Source of the DNA: Chitinophagaceae bacterium UBA1930
Lineage (GTDB): Bacteria; Bacteroidota; Bacteroidia; Chitinophagales; Chitinophagaceae
Length of the DNA stretch: 64,000 bases
Reading direction: 5' to 3'
NCBI GenBank assembly: GCA_002337145.1
Contig: DDFK01000003.1
Location: 248,001 to 312,000, forward strand
Under the pieces are notes generated by a model, which had not been told where the DNA came from, did not search any database, and saw only the letters and a list, made by a program, of their open reading frames with translations. Shown in pieces: positions 57,655 through 64,000 of this stretch (its first letter is position 1; every line of letters begins with the position of its first letter). A program made the translations under genes and the position numbers.

Positions 57655-60540
57655 ATGAACCTGAAATTAATTGCGTTGACGGCAGTTATGTCTACTGCTT
57701 CTTTCACTGCATTCAGCCAGGCTAAACTGGTGGAGAAAATAGAACGGAAAGGCAGTGAACTGATCATTCCCTATGAAAAATATGTGTTACCGAATGGATT
57801 GACATTGGTGGTGCATGAGGACCATAGCGACCCCATTGTACATGTGGATGTAACCTATCACGTAGGCTCTGCAAGAGAAGAGATAGGCAAAAGCGGCTTT
57901 GCACATTTTTTTGAGCATATGATGTTCCAAGGCAGCGACCATGTGGCAGATGAACAGCATTTTAAAGTGGTAACAGAAGCCGGTGGCACTTTGAATGGCT
58001 CTACCAACCGCGACCGCACCAACTATTATGAAACCGTACCCAGCAACCAGGTAGAAAAAATGTTATGGCTTGAAGCAGACCGTATGGGCTTTTTACTGGA
58101 TGCCGTAACACAACAAAAATTTGAAGTGCAACGTGCCACTGTAAAGAATGAGCGTGGGCAGAATTACGATAACCAGCCCTATGGTTTGTTAAGCGAAGTA
58201 AGTGCCAAGAACCTGTATCCTTATGGCCACCCGTATTCATGGCTAACCATTGGTTATATTGAAGAGTTGAACAAGGTGGGCGTAAACGATTTAAAGAATT
58301 TCTTCCTTCGCTGGTACGGGCCCAACAATGCTACTGTTACTGTTGGTGGCGATGTAAAGACTGCCGACATTGTTAAGCTGGTAGAGAAATATTTTGGCAC
58401 CATACCCCGTGGCCCAGAAGTGACACCTGTAAAACTGCAGCCTGTTGTAATAGACAAGGACCGTTATGTAAGCTATACCGATAATTATGCAAGGGCCCCA
58501 CAATTGAGGATTGTTTACCCAACCGTACCGGAATACAATGCCGATATGGCTGCGTTGGCCTGCCTGTCGCAAGTGCTTGGCGGCGGCGGTGGTGGCGGAA
58601 GAGGCGGCCGTGGCGGTGGTGGAAACCGCAACTCCGTTTTTTATCAATTTTTTATCAAGGACCAAAAAGCATTGCAGGCAAGTGCCAGTAGCCAGCTAAG
58701 CGAACTGGCAGGTGAGTTTGCCATTTCCGTTGTACCATACCCTGGTAAGTCATTGTCGGAAATGGAACAGTTGGTAACGCAGGCCCTTGCCGAATTTGAA
58801 AAGAGGGGCATCACTGATGAGGATATCGAAAAATTCAAGAGCAGCTATGAAAGCAGGGCCATTAATGGTTTGGCAAGTGTATCGGGCAAGGTATCGCAGC
58901 TGGCCGCTTTTCAAACCTATACCGGTAACCCGAACATGATTGGCGAGCAGATAAAAATGTACCAGGCCGTTACCAAAGAAGATGTGATGCGTGTGTACAA
59001 TAAATACATAAAGGACAAGCATCATGTTATTGTTAGTGCATTGACCAAGGGTCAGGAAAACCAAAAAGCAGCAGCCGATAACTATACCATTGATGAGAGC
59101 CATTACAAGGCACCTGATTATGGTTATAGCAAACTGAAATATGTAAAGGCCAAAGACAATTTTGACAGGAACAAGATACCTGCCAGTGGACCAAACCCTG
59201 TGGTGAAAGTTCCGGCTTTTTGGAAGAAGACTTTGACCAATAACATGAAAGTGATTGGTACGGAGAACAATGAGATACCTACTGTTACTTTAAGCATCTC
59301 GTTAAAAGGCGGCAGGCTATTGGAAGCAAATGACCTTTCCAAAGCTGGTTGGGTAAATCTTTTTGCAAGCATGATGAATGAGGACACGAAAAATTATACC
59401 AGTGAGCAGTTATCCGGCGAGCTGGAGAAACTGGGCAGCAGCGTAAGCGTGAACAATAGTGATGATGCCATTGTATTTACCGTGCAGTGCCTGAAGAAGA
59501 ACCTGGACAGGACCCTGACATTTTTGGAGGAAAGGATGTTTAATCCGAAATTCAGTGAAGATGCCTTTAACCGCATCAAACGCCAGCTTGACCAACGCAT
59601 GAAGAACAGCAAGACACAGCCTGCCGGTGTGGCTTCGAGCGTGTATGACAAATTAAGCTTTGGCAAAAACAACATTCTGGGTGTAGAAGACAATGGCACC
59701 AGTGAAACATTGAAGAATATTGCGTTTGCAGACATCCAAAATTATTATGACAACTACATTACATCCGAAGAAGGAAGGGTGATTGTTGTAGGCGATATCA
59801 AGGAAAACGAAATTTTACCAAAGCTTGCTTTCCTGAACAAACTCCCTTCAAAATCATTTACCGTTCCTGTGCCTCCTGCGGCACCTGCCATTGAAAAAAC
59901 TAGGATCTATTTGGTGAATATTCCCAAGGCAGCACAAACAGAGTTCAGGGTGGGCAATGTTACCGGGTTGAAATATGATGCCACTGGCGAGTATTACAGG
60001 GCGGTATTGACCAACTATAATTTGGGTGGTGCATTTAATAGCCGCATTAACCTGAACCTGCGTGAGGACAAGGGTTGGACATACGGAGCAAGAAGCAGCT
60101 TTGCAGGTTATAAATATACCGGCACATTTACCTTTAGCAGCGGCATTAAAGCAAGTGCCACAGACAGTGCTTTGTATGAAGTGATGAATGAAATAAAGAA
60201 CTATGTAAATGGCGGTGTTAAAGACGATGAGATTGCGTTCATGAAAAAATCCATTGGCCAAAGCGATGCCAGGAACTATGAAACCGGTGTGCAGAAAGCT
60301 GCTTTCATTGGCAGGATTTTACAATATGACTTGCCTGCAGATTTTGTAAGCAAACAGAATGCGATATTGAACAATATTACCAAGGCTGAAATTGATGGCA
60401 TCAGTAAAAAATACCTTGATGTGAACAAGATGAATATTTTATTGGTGGGCGATAAGCAATTGATCCTTCCTGGTTTAAAAAGACTGGGTTACGAAATTGT
60501 GGAGTTGGATGCCGATGGAAATGAAATGGGTAAGTTGTAA
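57655..60540 (+). CDS. M16 family zinc metallopeptidase (two-domain, exported)
   Basis: A 961-residue periplasmic or envelope peptidase of the pitrilysin/PqqL type. After a signal peptide (about 1-22) the N-terminal M16 domain has the inverted zinc motif HFFEH (His84, Glu87, His88) in GFAHFFEHMMFQGSDH and the third ligand Glu166 in VKNERG. The second half (about 520-960) repeats the fold without the zinc site; KGWTYGARSSFAGYKYTG holds the Arg/Tyr pair that binds substrate ends. An unusual run LGGGGGGGRGGRGGGGNRNS near residue 310 replaces the short GG(G/A)xxSRL turn usual in M16. The gene is monocistronic with its own promoter and terminator. Confidence 0.92.
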   Translation: MNLKLIALTAVMSTASFTAFSQAKLVEKIERKGSELIIPYEKYVLPNGLTLVVHEDHSDPIVHVDVTYHVGSAREEIGKSGFAHFFEHMMFQGSDHVADEQHFKVVTEAGGTLNGSTNRDRTNYYETVPSNQVEKMLWLEADRMGFLLDAVTQQKFEVQRATVKNERGQNYDNQPYGLLSEVSAKNLYPYGHPYSWLTIGYIEELNKVGVNDLKNFFLRWYGPNNATVTVGGDVKTADIVKLVEKYFGTIPRGPEVTPVKLQPVVIDKDRYVSYTDNYARAPQLRIVYPTVPEYNADMAALACLSQVLGGGGGGGRGGRGGGGNRNSVFYQFFIKDQKALQASASSQLSELAGEFAISVVPYPGKSLSEMEQLVTQALAEFEKRGITDEDIEKFKSSYESRAINGLASVSGKVSQLAAFQTYTGNPNMIGEQIKMYQAVTKEDVMRVYNKYIKDKHHVIVSALTKGQENQKAAADNYTIDESHYKAPDYGYSKLKYVKAKDNFDRNKIPASGPNPVVKVPAFWKKTLTNNMKVIGTENNEIPTVTLSISLKGGRLLEANDLSKAGWVNLFASMMNEDTKNYTSEQLSGELEKLGSSVSVNNSDDAIVFTVQCLKKNLDRTLTFLEERMFNPKFSEDAFNRIKRQLDQRMKNSKTQPAGVASSVYDKLSFGKNNILGVEDNGTSETLKNIAFADIQNYYDNYITSEEGRVIVVGDIKENEILPKLAFLNKLPSKSFTVPVPPAAPAIEKTRIYLVNIPKAAQTEFRVGNVTGLKYDATGEYYRAVLTNYNLGGAFNSRINLNLREDKGWTYGARSSFAGYKYTGTFTFSSGIKASATDSALYEVMNEIKNYVNGGVKDDEIAFMKKSIGQSDARNYETGVQKAAFIGRILQYDLPADFVSKQNAILNNITKAEIDGISKKYLDVNKMNILLVGDKQLILPGLKRLGYEIVELDADGNEMGKL

Positions 60541-60558
60541 TAAAGCATTAGAAACACA

Positions 60559-60595
60559 AAAGCCGATGCAAGATGTTACATTGGCTTTTTTGTTT
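60559..60595 (+). terminator. Rho-independent terminator after the M16 peptidase
   Basis: The 10-bp stem AAAGCCGATG / CATTGGCTTT (60559-60568, 60579-60588; one G-U) is followed by further T and TGTTTGG. It lies 18 bases after the stop. An A-rich flank on the other side may let it also end the convergent DUF3857 gene. Confidence 0.8.
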
Positions 60596-60611
60596 GGTAT
60601 ATCTAGGCATC

Positions 60612-62891
60612 TTATTTCTTCTTCAACAATATCTTCTCTTTATTAAATTCGAAAGCCGCATCAACAAAGGCTGTCAGCTTTTCCCAGTTCTGTACCTTTT
60701 CCACAATATTGTTGTAGTATTTGTAGGTAGTAATAATAAGTTTGTTGCCTTCTACACGGGCATTGCTCACAAAACCGCCAGTTTCGTTTTCCACTTTCTT
60801 GGTCAGTTTGTCAAGCCCTTCTACCGTATAGCCATCTGGTATAATAAATTCAATATAGTATTTAAAGCTTCTGGCATAGGGCATGTACACATCCAGTTTA
60901 CGCTCCCTTTGTTCGCTCTTGATTTCCATTTGGCTGCCTACAAATTTGCCTGCTTCAATAATGTAGTTATTGCCCGCTTTTTTTACCCAGCCGTCCATTG
61001 TAAATTCTTCTTCCATTTCAAAGTCCTCATTTGCATTATGCAATGCCAGCTGAATGGGTTTATAGCTTTTAAGTTCCTTGGCCTTTGAATCAAATTCATT
61101 TTTTATTTCATCTTCATACTTCTCTTTTTCGGCATCCCTTGCTTTTTTGATCATGGCACTGTACTCGTCAGCAGTTTTGCGTTGTGCTTTGCCCAAATCG
61201 CTATACTCTTTTATCAGGTCTGTATTGTTGTAGCCAAAATAGCTTCGTTCTGCTTTTATAATATCTTCTGGCATCAGCAAACTGGCCTGGAACAACCTGC
61301 GTAATTGGCCTTGGGCCGTTACATTCCTTTTAATGTCCAGCAATTGGTTGTCGGTGGCATTGAGGTTGATGGTAAGCAATGTTTTCTGGATATGGTTCTC
61401 TTTTTTAAGTAAGGGCAAAGTAACGAGGCCTTCATCTTCTACTGCATAATCCTTTACGTTTCCAAACAATCCTTTCTTTGGTTTGATGGAATAAAAAGCA
61501 GCCTGTTCCCCTTCAAAGCTTGTGGGTATTTCGCCATAGTTGTACAATGAGTTGCCAATGTATAGATACACGGGCTTGGGTGTGTGCAGCCTTAACAGGA
61601 TAGACAGGTCGGAAATTTCAAAAAGGTTTTTACGTGTAACGCTATTGCGTCCCGCAACATTGATAAAGTCGCATTCTATTTTCAGGGCATTTTCAAAAAC
61701 GCTACGCATACGCAACGCCTGCATTAATTGATCGTATAAACTGTAGCCCCTGTCACCATCGGAGAAGTCTTCATTTAAAGTAAGTGCATTGTAATAAAAA
61801 GCAGACATACGTCCGTAGTAGTACGCAAAAGCAGCCAATGAGTCCACGCTATTGATTGCTTTGGGGCGTTTGGGTTCCACCTGTTTTTTAACCACATCGA
61901 AACCGCTACGCATGGCCATTAATTTATAGTCCTGTGTGTAGATAGGGAGAAAGCTTTTGACCATTGCGTTCTTGATATCGGCTTCAATTGGCTCGGGATT
62001 GTTTGCACTTTTGGTTACTTCCCCTTTTTTGGTAGGCTCGCTTTCTTTATGCGAAATTTCGCCCGATGCATAACGAACCCTTGCAATAGGAATTTGCCTG
62101 GGTACGGATGACCATACAATGTTTTTTATTTTGGCAAGGTTCTTTGCATTCAGTTCAATAATGTTTCCGTCGCCATCGGCATCCCTTCTTATTTTGAAAT
62201 CGGGTGAGCCGTTTATACATTGGTATTCTGCTGCCAGCCTTTTATCAAACTGAAGGGTTACATTGAAATTTACAATAGGTGCATCGTCGGCCAAAACATA
62301 GGTAAGCGTTTGCGTGCCTTGCCCACCATTATCGTAGGTGTTGAATGTGCTTACATAATAATCAACAATATCGCCAATGGCCAGGTTGGGCACTGCAATC
62401 TTGTTTTCTTTTGCTTGTTTGCTTTCTTTAAGCACTACGGCATTTTCGTCGATACTGATTTTTTGTACCGTACCGTCTGGCTTAATGACGCGTATCCCCA
62501 TAAATGAATATGCTTTGTTGGCACCACGAACAGCAGCAGTTTTCGATTCTATTTTTTTAAACGTCATCTGCGAGTATTCTTCCAAAGCAGCTTTGTCGTT
62601 CAGGTACACTTTTTCCCGGATGGTAGAGTAGAAACTCAGCTTGCCACCTGAATTGAAAAAACGGAACTTGAATTTGGAATCGGATTCCAGTACATGCTTC
62701 TGTGCCAATATAATAACCGATTCGTTTTTGTACTGTTCGGGCAAAACGTTGCTTTCAAATATCGGGTCTTTGGTACCCCATACTTTTAGTTCTACCTCTT
62801 CGGCTTTTTGTTTATAGTCTTTGCTTTGTGCATGCAGCAGTGTATTGATTGCAATGAATGCAATAAGTACAAGCAGGGATTTTTTGTTCAT
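60612..62891 (-). CDS. DUF3857-domain protein with degenerate transglutaminase region
   Basis: A 759-residue exported protein. The signal peptide is about 1-20 (MNKKSLLVLIAFIAINTLLHAQ at the ATG at 62891; 27 further upstream codons overlap the preceding gene). A DUF3857 beta domain covers about residues 50-240 (VRGANKAYSFMGIRVIKPDG). The middle part, where relatives have a transglutaminase-like core, has no visible Cys-His-Asp triad, and a Lys/Glu-rich helical segment and a final beta domain follow. It is probably a non-catalytic partner of the protein encoded just upstream. I know of no function for the family in Bacteroidota. Confidence 0.82.
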   Translation of the reverse strand: MNKKSLLVLIAFIAINTLLHAQSKDYKQKAEEVELKVWGTKDPIFESNVLPEQYKNESVIILAQKHVLESDSKFKFRFFNSGGKLSFYSTIREKVYLNDKAALEEYSQMTFKKIESKTAAVRGANKAYSFMGIRVIKPDGTVQKISIDENAVVLKESKQAKENKIAVPNLAIGDIVDYYVSTFNTYDNGGQGTQTLTYVLADDAPIVNFNVTLQFDKRLAAEYQCINGSPDFKIRRDADGDGNIIELNAKNLAKIKNIVWSSVPRQIPIARVRYASGEISHKESEPTKKGEVTKSANNPEPIEADIKNAMVKSFLPIYTQDYKLMAMRSGFDVVKKQVEPKRPKAINSVDSLAAFAYYYGRMSAFYYNALTLNEDFSDGDRGYSLYDQLMQALRMRSVFENALKIECDFINVAGRNSVTRKNLFEISDLSILLRLHTPKPVYLYIGNSLYNYGEIPTSFEGEQAAFYSIKPKKGLFGNVKDYAVEDEGLVTLPLLKKENHIQKTLLTINLNATDNQLLDIKRNVTAQGQLRRLFQASLLMPEDIIKAERSYFGYNNTDLIKEYSDLGKAQRKTADEYSAMIKKARDAEKEKYEDEIKNEFDSKAKELKSYKPIQLALHNANEDFEMEEEFTMDGWVKKAGNNYIIEAGKFVGSQMEIKSEQRERKLDVYMPYARSFKYYIEFIIPDGYTVEGLDKLTKKVENETGGFVSNARVEGNKLIITTYKYYNNIVEKVQNWEKLTAFVDAAFEFNKEKILLKKK

Positions 62892-62908
62892 GGCGTATAG
62901 GGTGTAGG

Positions 62909-64000
62909 TTATTTGGATAAAACGATTTGCTCTTTGTATTTTTCGTTCAGTTGTTTCATGAGTGTATTCCATGCAGCAAAAGTTGATTTTTGCAGGTACA
63001 CTTTTTTAATCTTTAACTGTTTGCGGTATATCAATTTACCAGCCTGTTGCTTGTAGGTAATATTGATTTCGATATTGGGATGCTGTACAATCAAATCGGC
63101 AGGCTGCGTGGTTACTTTATAACCGGCAGGAATGGTCAGTTCCGTTTCGTGTTCTATATTCATTTGAAATGGCAGCATGATATCGTTCTTGCGTTTGGCG
63201 GTATCAATAATAAAGCTGCCCACATCTTTCCTGAAATCCATTTCCACATACATATCGTTGCCAAAAGCTGTGATACCATTTTTGTATTGCAGGTCGTAAC
63301 TTATTTTAATAATGCTGTCGGTGCCCAACAGGTCAGGCGTCTTTAAGTTGGTCACTTTGTAATCCTGGTTGTCTTCTGACAGGTACCTTATCAGCGATTT
63401 TTCGATATTGTCTTTTTTAGTGCCTTGTATCTTGCTCAGCATATCGCTCCTCGCTTCACCCATATAGGTATGCACAGTAGTGCCTTTCAAGTCGGTATTC
63501 TCAATGGTCAATACCCTTTTTTCTTTGTCCAGGTTCTGGTTGGCTGTTACGGATGGGATATTGGTAAGAATGTATTTGCTTCCGTCTTCCACCAATACCT
63601 GCCTGCCTTCTATGCGTTCGGCATATTCGTTAAAGCCCATGTTGGTTTCCGTTCCATCCAGGAAGTAGGTTTTGCCATTGTACATCCATGCGGCAATCAT
63701 GTGGTTGTGTACACTTAATATTGGTGTTGACAAATCGTAGGCAATATGGTTGGTACCAATCCAGCATAGGCGGGCATCTAATCCCAAACCTTTCACCAAT
63801 CCTTTTATCAGGTTGGCCATGCCTTTGCAATCGCCATATTTTTTGTTGAGCACATCCATTGCCTTTGCCGGTTTAAAACCTGCAATGCCATCTTCAAAAG
63901 CTATGTAGCGTACGTTTTGCTGTACCCAATTGGTAATGGTTTTTACCTTGTTCACATCGCCTGTAATGCCTTTGGTTATTTCCTGTGCCTTTGCAGCCAA
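62909..64000 (-). CDS. DUF3857/transglutaminase-like protein, C-terminal part (5' end beyond window)
   Basis: The visible 363 residues are the C-terminal part of a longer protein; the frame is open at the window edge. A transglutaminase-like core is intact: KYGDCKGMANLIKGL (Cys58 of the fragment), LSVHNHMIAAWM (His100) and TYFLDGTETNMG (Asp115). A beta domain with DADIxLPFQMNIEHETELTIP-like strands follows. The upstream, unseen part is expected to hold a signal peptide and DUF3857. It ends 17 bp before the start of the degenerate paralogue, so the two form one operon. Confidence 0.85.
   Translation of the reverse strand: MAAKAQEITKGITGDVNKVKTITNWVQQNVRYIAFEDGIAGFKPAKAMDVLNKKYGDCKGMANLIKGLVKGLGLDARLCWIGTNHIAYDLSTPILSVHNHMIAAWMYNGKTYFLDGTETNMGFNEYAERIEGRQVLVEDGSKYILTNIPSVTANQNLDKEKRVLTIENTDLKGTTVHTYMGEARSDMLSKIQGTKKDNIEKSLIRYLSEDNQDYKVTNLKTPDLLGTDSIIKISYDLQYKNGITAFGNDMYVEMDFRKDVGSFIIDTAKRKNDIMLPFQMNIEHETELTIPAGYKVTTQPADLIVQHPNIEINITYKQQAGKLIYRKQLKIKKVYLQKSTFAAWNTLMKQLNEKYKEQIVLSK

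Overview
The window is a stretch of chromosome from a member of the Bacteroidota, most likely of the Chitinophagaceae type. The evidence is the alternative complex III (act) locus joined to an aa3-type oxidase, type IX secretion (T9SS) cargo with both type A and type B sorting domains, PorP/SprF and PorE-like proteins, a propeller-type histidine kinase with a LytTR regulator, and promoters of the TTTG-N~19-TAnnTTTG kind. It reads mostly as ordinary core genome. I see no transposase, phage gene, CRISPR array or rRNA. One tRNA gene is present.

Layout. 1-1567: end of an unknown gene, then trmB, a DUF5522 mini-protein and an alkyltransferase-like protein (plus strand). 1562-18265: a large minus-strand respiratory block. 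In transcription order it is actA-B-C-D-E-F, cytochrome oxidase subunits II and I, a terminator, heme O synthase, two subunit III proteins, subunit IV, a second terminator, then SCO, DUF420 and a small membrane protein. This should carry electrons from quinol through alternative complex III to oxygen, together with copper and heme assembly factors. 18507-19949: a DUF6787-PurN fusion and a conserved hypothetical (plus). 19964-25262: LytTR regulator, hybrid propeller kinase, GNAT and a TPR membrane protein (minus). 25573-43891: a secretion/surface block on the minus strand. One unit is a T9SS type A cargo followed 3 bp later by a PID-CTERM-like mini-protein. The other unit is a 941-aa type B cargo, PorP/SprF, a PorE-like OmpA protein, a second PorP/SprF and a 2758-aa type B cargo with thirteen 90-aa repeats.

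44159-49293: tRNA-Arg(CCT), an acyltransferase, methylglyoxal synthase, GNAT, DEAD-box helicase, and an aminotransferase. 49330-55133: a tripartite RND efflux set (adaptor, pump, TolC-like channel) on the minus strand. 55342-64000: RluE-type pseudouridine synthase, DinB-like and AIM24-like proteins, a two-domain M16 peptidase with a glycine/arginine-rich insertion, and a pair of DUF3857 proteins, the second cut by the window edge.

The least ordinary items are the paired PorP/type B cargo locus around a PorE-like protein, the DUF6787-PurN fusion, the alanine at the alkyltransferase active site, a promoter-plus-hairpin element at 25305-25418 that could be a small RNA or an attenuated leader, and the side-by-side presence of two different C-terminal sorting systems. 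No clearly new enzymatic or defence system is visible.
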